Assembly (NCBI GenBank): GCA_963402885.1
Contig: OY727103.1
Location: forward strand, 9,140,085 to 9,204,084
Direction of reading: 5' to 3'
Length of the DNA: 64,000 bases
Origin: Antedon bifida
Taxonomy: Eukaryota > Echinodermata > Crinoidea > Comatulida > Antedonidae
Below the pieces are notes generated by a model. It saw only the letters and a list, made by a program, of their open reading frames with translations. It was not told the origin of the DNA and made no database searches. The position numbers and the translations under genes were made by a program. Shown one piece after another: positions 35,439-47,310 of this stretch (within the stretch, counting starts at the first letter, position 1; every line of letters starts with the position of its first letter).

Positions 35439-38266
35439 GCTTCATCTTCTTCTTTCAGAAACTTATTCTCTACCCTACATGCAAGCCTTTTATCCAGTAT
35501 CTTGCCCATAAAATCAAAGTAATGAGCTTTCTTTTTAGGATCTTTATTCAATGAACTGACGAGCGTCTTCATCCTTTGTGTTGCTTGACACTTGTTGTTG
35601 GGGAGTTTTTGCCGACCTGTTTTGAATGGCAAGGGTGCAACCCAATTTCCAGCTGCATCTTTTACCATCTCTTGACTCATAAGATTAGAAAACTCCAAAT
35701 CTTCAGTTGAAGGGCCTAATTCTTCGTCATCTGCAGTCTGTGTAAAAATGTCTGCACCAAATTGCTTTTCGTGATTTAGGATCTGACATATTTCTACTGC
35801 ATTTTCGCAGGGTCGAAAGTTGGCTGAATTACGTCCATTGGTCAGTTGCGTGTAGTACGTACTGATGGCCTCTTTCTGGTTTGTTAGATCTTGTCGAAGG
35901 TGTGCACCATTTAAACACACTTCTCCTATCACAACCCAGCCAAGATCTAGGCGATTTGCCCAGGGTTCTTGATCTTCTCCGTTTATGACTTTTATAACTT
36001 TGTGGAATTGGGGAGCATCCCTTCCAATCAGAATTAAAACATCTGCGTCTTTCTTTAAAGGTGGTATAAGATTTGAGATTGGCTCCAGATGTTTAAATGC
36101 TTCGGCAGCTTCTGGGGTAGGAATTTCCGACACGTCACCAGGGATACCACTGCATTCGTACAAAGTAAGGGCAGGAATAGAAGATGTTCCGTCCAGGCTT
36201 TCGATGACAAGTCCAGAAACTTTTCTTCCATCAATTTCTTGATAGCCCCCAACAGTCTTTACCATGTAAACATGAGATTCGCATTGTAAGTTCAGGCCAT
36301 CTATAAGTTTGCCACTAATGAGAGATCGATCACTTTGGTCGTCAATCAATACGTACGTTTTAATAATATTAGTAGGATTACTTGTGTGGTACACCTTCGC
36401 GAGACATATTTTTGCGCAGGATCTTCCATGTTTTCGCTGACCACATACTCTGGTACACTTATTGTTTACTTTATCTGCCGTTGTTTCTGTCGGCACCGGC
36501 GAAGGCTTCTGTGGCGATGCTGTAGGAGGTTCTTTTGGGGGCGCTGATGGGGGTTGGTTTGGATTAAGCTCTCGGTGCATGGTCGTCAAATGCGGCTTTT
36601 CACATTTTTCACACTTAACTTGTGATTTGCAATTTCGTGATCGGTGGTTTGGCTTTAGGCACCTGAAGCATAGCCTATGTTCTTTTATTAGTTCAGACTT
36701 TTCTTCAAAAGTCTTGCCCCTGAATTGTCGACACTCCACTAAACTGTGGCTTGTATTGTGTATAGGACACATTGATCCTTTCGGTGGCCCGCTTGTACTT
36801 AATTCCGTTTTTCGGGCAGTGACTGTTGGTTTACGAGAAAACTGTTCTTCTGACTTTGAAGGGTTCAAAGGAAACTCATTTTGTAGTTTAGCTTGGTGTT
36901 GCACAAACTTCACAAAAACTTCAAAGGGTGGAAAACTCACGTTGTTCTTCTCCTTGTATTCTGACCCTTTCGTTCGCCATTTATCTTGGAGTCTCTCTGA
37001 AAGTTTTTGCATTAATGGCAGTAAGCCTGATGCCGAGTCTAGGACCAGTAGACCCGAATATTTCTGTGCATCCTTCGTATACTGGGCTTCTAATAGCAGA
37101 TACCCAAACTGCTCCAATTTTAGATGATCCCAATTGTTGATTTTTGGAAATTCGTTTAATCTTCTTATTAGGTCGTATTCAACAGCTTCAAACGAACCAT
37201 ATTGCCCTTGAAGAATTTCCCACATGCTGGGTAAGCCTACTTCAGGTCTGTCGGTATGGATGCCATGAATTGGTACCAGTGAAGTCCTTGGTTCGTTCTC
37301 TAGGGAATCAAGGATAAGGTCCATTTCCTGGAAGGCTTTCAGGTCTAAATCTTTTGTTGCTTGCTTGAAGCTGGCTTTCCACGCCCTGAACTCGGATATC
37401 TTCCCACTGAACTTCCTTATCCCACTCCTTATTAGGTCTTTTCGCACCATCATGTTGCTTATTGAATTAAGGTTTTCTTTCAATAAAGGAGTCTCATTTG
37501 GGTTCAACTCGACCTTAGGTGGAACAGGCAATTGAACAGATGCTTGAGTGTGAGGCTGAAATTGTGTTCGAACCGGTAGCTGTGATGCTGGCTGAAACTC
37601 AGGCTGTACAGAAGGTTGCATTGTCACTTCAACTGGGGATTGTACGGGTGCTCGAAACGCTGGTTGAGACTGAGGCTGAACAGGAGGTTGCATTGTCACT
37701 TCCACTGGGGATTGTATGGGTGCTCGAAACGCTAGTTGAAACTGAGGTTCGACAGGCGATCGCATTGGTGCCTGCACAGGCAGTTGCGCTGGTGCTCCAA
37801 CCGGGGATTGCACGGATGCTTGAATACTCGGTTGAAACTGTGGTTGAGCAATTGGATGGAACCTTGCCTCTAGCGGCTCAGTTGGACCATCAGCAGGAAA
37901 AAAGACATCTGCATCTGTCAAAAGGTATTCCTGCACTCTGACTGCTGGATCTGAAACCGGAATTCCAAGATCTCGAGACGAATACCAACCTATGTCTTTT
38001 TCTTCTGCAGCTGCTTCCAGAACTTCAGCTTCAGCTTCCGCCATTGCCAAATCCTTATCTGCTTCAAGGAGCAGCATGGCATTTGCAATCTGTTGTTCTT
38101 TAGCTTTTAAAGCAGCTTCTTGGTGAGCAAACTCCCTTCTTGTCTTCAGTGCCTCGACTTTAGCACGGGCTCGTACCGCTGCTGAACTCATTCTTGACTG
38201 GTGGCTTGACCTACAGGAAGGTGCCTTTCTTCTTTTGACATCAAGAGAATCTCCTTGCATATCCAT
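35342..38266 (-). pseudogene. Bel gag, protease and RT N-terminus
   Basis: Start taken at the ATG at 38266, just outside the 5' LTR; the frame extends to 38341 only through LTR sequence. Order: coiled-coil-like Ala/Glu-rich N-terminus, a Pro/Gln repeat region (APVQSPVEVTMQPPVQ-type), a Pao gag block (FSGKISEFRAWKASF), a zinc knuckle CFRCLKPNHRSRNC, the aspartic protease loop near YVLIDDQSDRSLIS, and the RT start ([15 protein letters not shown]) where the frame is lost. An unbroken frame of about 970 residues. Confidence 0.92.
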
Positions 38267-38280
38267 CGTAGAATCAGTAC

Positions 38281-39325
38281 TGTGACCTGGGGAGCCGGGA
38301 CGCCCTCTATACCAATGAGTATAACCAAGGAACACAAACACTTGAGTACGGGTACTTCTTTGTCTTTATTCCAAAGCGGTAAAACTGCAAACAAACTTAA
38401 TCGATACATAGTCTAGTCATAAACATCATGAATAAAATGATTAATGGATTTATATAGTAAATATGTCAGAATGGTGAAATATTACATTCTCTACAAACAG
38501 AGATTATCAACTGTTTGCAAACTTCAATTTCTTACAATAAAGTTTAGCGTAACGCATAACACTTCAATTACATCAAAACCTATGCACAATCAAATGTAAG
38601 CATAATAACTGATTATTACAAATAAACTTACAGAGTGTGACTCAACATAATACGGATTCAATCTGAGCGAGCTTCGGGAAGCAAATCACTTGGATAACTT
38701 TAAAATTTCTAAAAAGAAACATATTATCACTAAATAATAACGTTGGTAAACACCGCCCTCAATCTCTAAACTAACTCATAAATATTCATGACTAAGAAAA
38801 ATCGGCGAGTGGAGGTCCTTTAGCAGAAGCTATAAACGACCAGAAACTAAGAAAATTATACGATTAAATTATAACCTTCTAGTGCTTAAAATATATATGG
38901 ATAAACGCTAGTTGTATTTTAGGCTTAACATACGGCATACAGTGCTAACATATGGCATGCAACGTTAACATAGGTGTACATTCTTCGTTAACGGGAAGCT
39001 CGAAACAACGACGAGCCACACCTTGTCATCCTCGTGGTAACATGTTGGACCAAAGATTCATAAAATTCTTCTAATATAATAAGTAACAGCTAACAAAATA
39101 ACAACTATCAGATTCTAAGGTAAAAACATAACTACTATATATAGGTTCCGAAACTCACCAGAAAACATAAAAACGGTGATAAACACAGGTAACTTTGCAT
39201 CTTAAAGATACATCTTTCAAAGATGACTAATTTGTTAAAAAGAACATAACCTTGCGGTAGAACTAACCTTAGTTAACCCAAGAGGGCGCTACGATCAATA
39301 AAACTCCTCAAACGGAGACAGCACA
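38281..39325 (-). repeat. Bel 5' LTR
   Basis: 1045 bp, without the MITE found in its partner. Followed on the right by TACAC and the 37-bp minisatellite. Confidence 0.93.
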
Positions 39326-39705
39326 TACACTGTGTTCTTTTATATACGTACATGTGCACCCATACACTGTGTTCTTGTATATACGTACATGTGCATACAT
39401 ACACTGTGTTCTTATATATACGTACATGTGCATACATACATTGTGTTCTTGTATATACGTACATGTGTGCATACATACACTGTGTTCGTGTATATACGTA
39501 CATGTGCATACATACACTGTGTTCTTGTATATACGTACATGTGCATACATACACTGTGTTCTTGTATTTACGTACATGTGCATACACACTGTGTTCTTGT
39601 ATATACGTACATGTGCACCCATAAACTGTGTTCTTGTATATACGTACATGTGCATACATACAATGTGTTCTTGTAGGCCTATATATGTACATGTGCATAC
39701 ATACG
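39326..39705. repeat. 37-bp minisatellite, main array
   Basis: About ten units of ACACTGTGTTCTTGTATATA/CGTACATGTGCATACAT. Because 37 is not a multiple of 3, all frames stay open over long distances and produce spurious overlapping ORFs on both strands. Confidence 0.95.
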
Positions 39706-40788
39706 AGTGTTGACAAAGTGCGGAGAAGCGAGGTATGCGAGGCACGCCAAATAATTGTGCGAGGCATCACTTTATCAATTCCAAAAGTGGGAGGCATGCG
39801 AAGCATATAGTTTACCATTTCAAAAAGGTGCGAGGCATATCTTAATGTGCTATTGTACTATATTATAGGACTATATTTATCAATTATTTATATTTTTATA
39901 ATAGGCCTAGCGTATCTAAGCTAAATAGATTCGTGTGTGCACTCATCATGTTGTTTATTTTTGTAATGATTGTTTTTTTCATTCAAGTAAAATTTTACTT
40001 TTACAAAAGTGCCCAAACTGTTCAAAAATTGTACATCCGTATGCGCCATATTTTTAAAATCTGAACGACAGTCTTCAAGTGCCTGCCATGCTTGTTGGCA
40101 TTTCGAACGTGTTCACTTTACGATTAATTTAACTCTCTCTCGAGAACATAGCATAGTGAAAATAATATTTTGTCACACCCCCGCGCCTCGATCCGGCAGA
40201 CCTGAGAGATGGAAAATCCCTCTTTACTATTTAGCAGGTAGCGGAACGATTCTGCCCTGAGAGAATTTGGCCTTGTGGCGATTTCCTCCTATAGCACGTG
40301 GTTTCAGCAGCAACGCACATACTTATCTCTGGGCGGCGTGCCAAAGACATGTTTGACATTCCATTCTCTAGGAAATCAACACATGTACTCGCAAATAAAG
40401 TGAACAGCGATGGCCAGGACAAGTTCAATAACTGGCGGTGAAAAAGTTATATGCCGATCAAATAACATGCCGCAAAGAAAAGCACGTGTGAAAAAGACTT
40501 ACGTCTGACAATCATAATACTAGGCCTAAAATTAAATTTCAGCTAATATGCTTAGCCCTAACATAGAGGCCTATGTAGAAAATAATCTAATCAATTTGAT
40601 ATAATATTAATTGGTGTAATATTAAAAATAATACACTATATTTCTGTTTTAGTAGGCTGGGTATTTTACGAACGATTTGCATTTATAGTTGTCCATGTAC
40701 GTACTAATAAACCTGACACTAGTTTTCTTCGCTTGTATTTTGACTCCAAATTTGATAACTAACTTTATCGTGTGAATACCACACTTTA
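39706..40788. other. Non-coding, nothing recognised
   Basis: Begins with GCGAGGCATGCGA-type short repeats (39720-39840). The GC-richer block at 40160-40440 has no clear RNA or protein signature. Ends at the TIR element. Confidence 0.45.
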
Positions 40789-41174
40789 AGCCTGTTTTCC
40801 TGTCGACGTTTTTCGACGCTATCATCGTTGATCGTTAACAGTTCAACGACAATCGTTTGAAAACGATCAAGTTGAAATAATAACGATAGCGAGTACCTTT
40901 CTGTAAATCGTTGATTGATTGATTGATTTTATTTGATATTCATACATAAAAGTTAAAATATACAATGTATAAAAAGAATACCTGGATAACCCATTAAGTC
41001 GACAAAAAAGTAAACTTATTTCCAATGGGGTCCAATCCGTAATGACTGAAAAGTGAGTGGTTGGGCCTAGTACAATTATCGTTAAGTATGACTCAGTAAA
41101 AATGAAAAAACAAGAAAATACATACAAGACAAGAAAACATAAAAAAAACAATATTAAAAATAGCTTAATTAAAC

Positions 41175-42646
41175 TTAAATACCAAGCTGTTCATTATTAA
41201 AATATTCTTTAAGTTTTATTTTGAAGGTTGCATTATTTTGTATTGATTTGAGTGAATTGGGGAGCCTGTTCCAGTCACGGATACCTAAGAAATAAAAAGT
41301 CGTATCATTAACGCCAGTAGCCTTAGGAGTGACAAAATTAAATGTTGTACCCCTGGTGAAATGGTTGTGATGATCAGAAATTAACAAAAAGTTATCCTTA
41401 AGGAAAGAAGGCGTATTAAAGTTATAACGAATTTTGTGAACATAATTTAATCTTAAAAACTTATTTCTGAGGCTGACATTAAGAAACCCAAGATCGGAAA
41501 GCTCTTTGGCACCTATGTGAGACCTCGGACCAACATTTAAAATGAAACGTGCCATCTTGTTTTGGGCAGTTTGTAATTTATGTTTAAGATTCTTATTGAC
41601 ACCGCCGTACCATGCCGAGGCAGAATAGTCAAATGTACATTGTATTAAAGCAGTGCTTAATAGTTTACGACATTTTTTATTCAAGCACGAACTTTGCCTA
41701 TGTAAAAACTTCAACCTTGACTTAACTTTACTGATAACACTAGTTGCAATGATATCACATGATACATATTGGTCTAAATCAATACCCAAATATTTAACTT
41801 GCTTAGTACTTTTGATTCTACGGCCCATTAATTCTACAAAAAACTCTTTTACTTTGTTAAGCTTCGCTCTGCTACCAAAGATAATACTTTCGGTTTTGCC
41901 AACATGTAAAGATAATTTGTTTTCAGTTAACCAGTCCTGGCACTTAGCTAGGACAGTACTTAATTTATGAGCGATTTTGGTGGCATCGTGATGAGAATAC
42001 AGAATCGTAGAATCATCAGCATAAAGCAATAATTGAACATCAGAATCAATACAAGAAGCAATATCATTTAAATAACATAGAAAAAGAATAGGGCCCAAGA
42101 TGCTACCTTGCGGTACACCATGAGTAACTATAAGAGGTTCAGAGCAGGTACCATTCACACTGACAACTTGTGTGCGGTTAGCGAGATAAGATTGAAACCA
42201 GTCAGTACACTTAAAACCCATGCATTTTAGCTTGTTAATTAAAATCACATGATCGACGGTATCGAAAGCTTTTTGTAAGTCAATTAGAACCATTCCAGTA
42301 AGAAGGCCTTTGGACTTATTGTTTTTTAAACCGTCGATGAGATTTATGAGGTTGCTTTCAGTTGAATGGGCCTGCCGAAAACCGGATTGATAGGCATAAA
42401 GTATATTATTTTTGGAAAGATACCTTTCAACTTGTATAGCTACAGATTTTTCAAGAATCTTAGATACCGTAGGCAGAATACTAATCGGCCGATAATTCTC
42501 AACATTTGTTCTAGTATTTTTCTTAAATAGAGGGGTAACTTTAGCAGTTTTAAGATCATGAGGAAAACAATTAGTTTTAAACGAAAGGTTAATGATATGA
42601 GCTATCGGTTCAGCCAAGATTATCGCACCGTCACGTAAGAATCTTG
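41175..42646 (-). pseudogene. LINE reverse transcriptase and C-terminal region
   Basis: About 490 residues of LINE protein: ENYRPISILPTVSKILE, QSGFRQAHSTESNL, DLQKAFDTVDH, HGVPQGSILGP, an intact YADDS active site near 42015, then the thumb and a C-terminal region ending near EYFNNEQLGI. The open frame continues upstream into transposon DNA (to 42983), but that part is not LINE sequence. Within this piece the frame is unbroken, so the LINE was fairly young when hit. Confidence 0.93.
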
Positions 42647-42647
42647 A

Positions 42648-42720
42648 CACGGTGTCTTCACTATTGACAAAAAGTCCTATATCGCTAAACAAAAAAACTA
42701 TAGAGGGCGCGCTCTCATGC
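42648..42720 (+). repeat. Left terminal inverted repeat, 12-RSS-like
   Basis: Heptamer CACGGTG (42648-42654), spacer of exactly 12 bases, nonamer ACAAAAAGT (42667-42675), then ACTATAGAGGGCGC. The canonical vertebrate signal is CACAGTG and ACAAAAACC: 6 of 7 and 7 of 9 match. Confidence 0.85.
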
Positions 42721-44501
42721 AAACCTCTGAGTAAACAAGACAACACATGTGAATATTTAATGAACTTTGTCGACCAATAGATTTGTGTTAATTCACGATA
42801 TCGCTGAATATTCATGAGAATAAAACAGTTGGTGACGTAAAAAAACTTGTAGAACCCGTATTCAAGGTTGCACGCTGTCACATTGTTGGAGAAGGTCGAT
42901 ATCAAGGTATGCCCTTTAATTTTTATGTTTTTACATGAAAATGTGCATGATTTTTGGGTAATGAAGGATACATTGTTTTCCACCAGTGATTAAAACATAA
43001 TTTAGATTAATATAATGAGAAATTATTAAATAACGTGTATGAAAAGTAAAAATTTTTTGTTATGGTTAGTTTTTTTTCTACGATGCCGTTTGTACACCCT
43101 TCGCCCCTGGGAAGAGTGTATACCGTGTAGTGGGCCTAGCGCGTATGCGCGCCTGAGAATTGATCATTTCACGACGTTTCGCTTTCAGATCTTGCACTAT
43201 GTCTAGGCCTAGCTACACGTGTGTATGTAAATAACTAAGGAAAGCACTATATTATTACTGTAGGCCTAATTCTTTTTTATTTGTTAATTCGGCTTATTAT
43301 AGTAGAAGAAAAATTAACATTATTGAACAGCATAATAATAATAAAATAGAATAATAATATAGGCCTAGCTAGGCCTAAATAGACCAAGCTAGTACTAGGC
43401 CTAGAGTAGTACTAGTAGGCCCTACTACAACTACTAGTAGTACTAGCCTAGGTTGTCTTGTAGGCCTAAGCCTAATAATATTAATATTATTAGTATGTAA
43501 AACATTTAAATAGTAAAGGTAGGCAATACATAGTATAATATGTAGGCCTAGGCTAATTAATAATATATAAAATAAGTTCAGCTTTAGGCATTGTTAATGG
43601 TAGGGTTAGACTTAAACCATGGAGTTTTCTTTACTCCATTATAATATATATATATATATTATATAATTTATATATAACAATAAATTCTTCGAAAATCAAT
43701 AATTTTATTCAACCAGTCAATAAATAATTGGTGTTATTTACATTTTAACATGGCTACTTATTAAATTTAATTAAATACAATTCAAATCATAATAAAAATA
43801 TGCATTTCTTATTGCATCATTTATAAATTCTTCAAAAATCATCTATAAACCTTGATAATTCTTTAATTTATAACCAGTCATTAAATAAATGAGTGTTTGG
43901 TGTTATTTAAATTTTTAAAATGGTTTTTAATTTCATTATCAATATCATAAATTAAAAACCTGCATTTGTTTTTTGCAACATACATTTTTTTTAAATCATC
44001 AATAAACCTTGTATAGGATATTTTATTTGTAAATTTTTTACATACAATAAATTCTCATTCTTTAATCACAATGACAAATTTTGACGCAGTTCTCAGGGAA
44101 TAATTTCACCAGTGTAGCATAGCAAAAAGCTTCACAAAACAACTTTATTGCTAAATTATGTAGTAAAAAATGCAACTACAAAACTATGTTTCTCGACTAA
44201 AAAATCAGTTTGATTATCAATAATATTGCAAAAAAAGTGTTGAAATGAAAATTTTCCCTGCTTCTTTATTTACAAAAAACTCTCTGTTTATACTTGCAAC
44301 ACAAAAATTGTGTTACTGTCTGCAAGTCCATGTCAATTGAATCTTCATTCTTCAGTACCTACAATAAATAAATTATTAATAACATTGTTGACTAAATAAT
44401 TGTTGCAAATACTTCTGTAATTAATCATATACCAGAATAATAGAAATAGAAAATGAGAATAAAAACAATTCAAAAACATATTTAGATGTCTAATTACAGT
44501 T
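42721..44501. other. Non-coding interior of the RAG1-related transposon
   Basis: No frame of note. TAGGCCTA words at about 43360-43460, a TA palindrome near 43650 and AT-rich filler. It probably corresponds to 3' non-coding sequence of the element. Confidence 0.6.
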
Positions 44502-44819
44502 TCATTCTTCATTATACTTACTGTGTTTTCTTTTTTTAGGTGGAACTATTCTGTGATGGATTTCGGGGACTGTGTACACCATGTGATTTTTCATTATGGA
44601 TTCCATTTTCTTGCCTTCTGAATTGACGCCATGGACGTTGCGGCTCTGTCGATTGAATGCTGCATGAATTTGCTCGCCACCTTGCTCACTGAGCAAGCCT
44701 AGTCCAACATGCCATCTTCGAAGGGTTGGTACAACATGCACCTCCAACATGTGCAGTTTAGGTGAGATGTTATAACTTGACATTCTGGATACAAAAGTGT
44801 GTCCGAGCACTTTTGGCAT
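44502..44819 (-). pseudogene. Transposase C-terminal fragment with catalytic-Glu block
   Basis: Only the part from about 44760 leftward is meaningful: SPKLHMLEVHVVPTLRRWHV, then GLGLLSEQGGEQIHAAFN. It aligns in pattern with the RAG1/Transib end, where a histidine-rich helix precedes SEGNESGNKLF carrying the third catalytic acid. The first part of the frame overlaps the RING fragment in another frame and is noise. After the motif there is a Lys-rich tail and a GTAAGT that could be a donor. The two catalytic Asp blocks expected upstream are missing. Confidence 0.75.
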
Positions 44820-45430
44820 CTCAGCTCAACCGTTAGCAATGATTGCTGGCTTAGTTTCGATGGTGATTTCACATCAACAATGCAAACAGGAGACAAACAT
44901 TGAAGACAAGGAATTACATCTGCTTTTAGTGTACAAAACAGTTGGGACAAACAATTTGCACAAAAAGTATGGCAACATTTAGTCTCTAACATAGACAGAG
45001 ACATAACATCATTACATACTTTACAGACATAAATATCATCAATAGCACTGTTTTTTACTTCAAATTGACTGTTTAATGAAGGTGATGAATTGTCAGGCTT
45101 ACAAAATGTACCATTAAGATTTCGTGATCGCTGATTATGTTTCTTCATAGATCCGTGAATGTACTGATTTGTAAATAAAAAGCATGTCAAACATGATGAT
45201 TGTTTATGACTTGTCCATTTGTATGTTGTTATCGGCTTGAATTTGTAACATTTTGATGTACAAGTAGCACAAATAAAGTTGGGGTGAACATTTTGTACAG
45301 ATTCAATCAGATTGTAATATGGAAGAATGTCAGATCTTAAGTTCAGAATATTTGTTTTTGTATCATTTTTTTTAAATCTACAACCACATAAACGACAGAG
45401 ACCTGTCATATAAGAAATATGAACATCCAT
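44699..45430 (-). pseudogene. RAG1-like N-terminal zinc/RING protein fragment
   Basis: 243 codons. Residues 12-83 resemble the RAG1 zinc region before its RING: C12xxC15, VHPNFICATC (C54, C57), then W72, H75 and C80xxC83, in the order seen in RAG1. Residues 136-178 are a textbook C3HC4 RING (C136, C139, C152, H154, C157, C160, C175, C178). It continues with DVKSPSKLSQQSLLTVELRC and a CxxC...H, matching the RAG1 segment after its RING (ESPVKSFLSVLNSL). In RAG1 this region is a ubiquitin ligase and dimerisation unit. Downstream the frame leaves conserved sequence at about residue 224, where an internal deletion joins it to the transposase end in another frame. Confidence 0.87.
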
Positions 45431-45949
45431 ACCTTTTTACAAAATATTTACAATACATTAACATACAAATACCATCTCAGCATGCAGCATTAGCCTAGGC
45501 TAGCTTGAAAATATTGAGCAAGTTTAGCAGTCAATTTCTACGATTTTAACCATAACAAAATTGTTGTTTTAACATATGTTGTTGATAAAGATGAAATGAG
45601 TCGGTCTGCAAAAATTCGGAACATGAACTGGTGGCTGTCACGTAAAACAGACGATCGTATTTAGCGCCCCATTATTCTAGGTGGCGCTGTTCATATAATT
45701 TGTTTATTCAAAACAAAAGGCGATATACAATACAAATTGCACCAAAACGAACGTTTTCTTTATTTTTAGTTTTAATATGCTGTTTATAATACATAAAAGT
45801 ACAAATTTATTCAAAGAAATGCGTTATATATAATATCAGTTTTCTAAAATATACAATCTAGTACGTCTAATAATATAAACAAATCGACGGCGTAATCGCA
45901 AAACTCGCTGGTCACGCTCTACTGATCACGCAAGCTGAATAAAGGTTAT

Positions 45950-46012
45950 GAGAATGCGCCCTCTATAGTACAGTACTTTTTGTCTGTATCGCCTATAGTT
46001 GAAGACAGCGTG
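45950..46012 (-). repeat. Right terminal inverted repeat, 22/23-RSS-like
   Basis: Read inward on the minus strand: heptamer CACGCTG (46012-46006), spacer of 22 bases, nonamer ACAAAAAGT (45983-45975), then ACTATAGAGGGCGC. The ten extra spacer bases relative to the left end are about one helical turn. Confidence 0.85.
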
Positions 46013-46168
46013 TTGAGGGAATATTATCTAGACCGACGCTTTTGTTTACATTTAGGCTTTCGAGTTGAGTTTTAACAAATTCTATGGTAACAGGCTCTAG
46101 CTTAAACATTTTTCCTTTTAATTTAACATAGTATTTAAGAAGATCGTTAGTGGACATGGTGAAAAAAC

Positions 46169-47310
46169 CTATGCATTTTGGGAGTTTTTTGACGAGTGTT
46201 GACGCAACATTCGTGAAAAACTCATTAAAACGAGAGGCAACGCCTTTTGGACAGAAAGTTTGTTTACCATTGTCATCGAGAACGATTTTAGTGTTTGTTT
46301 TACATTTCTTCTCGTATCCGAGCTGTTTGAGGGTTTTCCATAATTTTTTAGGGTTGTCTTTATTTTCATCAATCTTATTGAGAAAATAATTAGATTTAGC
46401 TTTTTATTGATCAGCCGCTGAGCTTTGTTCCTAGAGGTACAATAATATTTGTATATATCTAGATTAGATTTATCTTTCTTGAATTGTTTTAAAAGTGTGT
46501 CTCTTACTTTGATTTCATCGGCAATTTCGGAGGTAAACCAGGGTGCTATGTTTTGTTTAAGTCTAACTTTTTTTATTGGCGCTATTGAGTCGATCACCTT
46601 AATGATGATATCTTTAAGAGTTAACCACGCGATATTTACATCGACATTATTAGTGACAACAGACCAATCGATATCGTTAAGTGTTTCAAGATAGTTATTT
46701 ACATTATAGTTTTTTAAAGATCGTAATTTTGCGGAGTTGTGTTCATTTTTATGAACATGAGACTTAGGTATTTTTCTAGTGCAATAAATAAGAAAATGGT
46801 CACTAAGGCCAATGTTAATTACTCCAGATTGCTTCACATTATTTTGTACATTAGTAACAATGTGGTCCAAACATGAGCTTTTTTCTTTTCCTATTCTAGT
46901 TATATCCTTAATAACATTACTAAAACCATTTCTTATAAGGCAATCATTATATCTTTGCGATACTGGATTAATATTTAAAGTACATATGTTAAAGTCACCA
47001 AGAATATAAATTTCACTACTCTCTTTGATTTTTGATACAGTTTTTTCAAAGTTGTTCTGAAATAAAGTTACATTCTGTTTTGGTGGGCGGTAGCATGTAC
47101 CAATCACAATTTCCTTTGAACGAGGCAGATATATATTTATCCAAATTGCTTCAAAATCGTCGATATCCAGATCATTTCTACGTGTGAAGGCGCGTTCATT
47201 TTTTACGTAGATACAAACTCCACCACCAGACCGGTTTCTGTCCTTCCTGAGCGCTGTATATCCATCAATTTTGATCTCGTTATCGGTGATGGATTCGTCC
47301 AGCCACGACT
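46169..47310 (-). pseudogene. LINE endonuclease domain
   Basis: The frame is open from 47310 (no Met; the 5' end is truncated) and reads SWLDESI, YTALRKDRNRSGGGVCIYV, IGTCYRPP, LGDFN and GLSDHF, the ordered blocks of an EEP endonuclease. After about 46410 a frameshift diverts the annotated frame; the correct LINE sense continues in another frame to 46017 with a KSVGLDNIPS-type segment that adjoins the RT. Confidence 0.9.

Larger units (their letters stand above)
30775..39325 (-). mobile_element. Full-length Bel/Pao LTR retrotransposon
   Basis: Two LTRs (30775-32178 and 38281-39325), TG...CA ends and a 5-bp TACAC duplication (30770-30774, 39326-39330). On the minus strand it encodes gag, an A17-type protease, RT, RNase H and integrase in Pao order. 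A GGGGGGA polypurine run precedes the 3' LTR. The coding region carries at least two frameshifts before RT ends, one nonsense codon and one late shift, so it is defective, although the LTRs differ at only a few sites by eye. No primer-binding site was recognised; the first gag ATG lies about 14 bases from the 5' LTR. Confidence 0.93.
42648..46012 (-). mobile_element. RAG1-related DNA transposon (N-RAG/Chapaev-like), internally deleted
   Basis: 3365 bp inserted in the LINE with a 4-bp TTGA duplication (42644-42647, 46013-46016). Ends are inverted and asymmetric: CACGGTG, 12 bases, ACAAAAAGT at the left; CACGCTG, 22 bases, ACAAAAAGT at the right; both are followed inward by ACTATAGAGGGCGC. The minus strand encodes a RAG1-like N-terminal zinc/RING region and, in another frame, a transposase-like C-terminal acidic motif. 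The catalytic middle is absent. Molluscan N-RAG-TP elements with RAG1-like N-termini are the nearest described relatives; Chapaev uses 4-bp duplications, Transib and ProtoRAG use 5. Confidence 0.87.

Noticed and set aside
39273..39818. Several long overlapping frames on both strands
   Set aside because: Artefacts of a 37-bp tandem repeat that has no stops in several frames.
40160..40440. GC-richer block considered as an RNA gene
   Set aside because: No tRNA boxes, snRNA motif or stable symmetrical fold could be supported by eye.
42647..42983. N-terminal extension of the LINE RT frame
   Set aside because: Read-through into the terminal repeat of the RAG1-related transposon.
42648..46012. A RAG2-like gene in the RAG1-related element
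   Set aside because: No kelch-type frame was found on either strand, so it is not a complete ProtoRAG.
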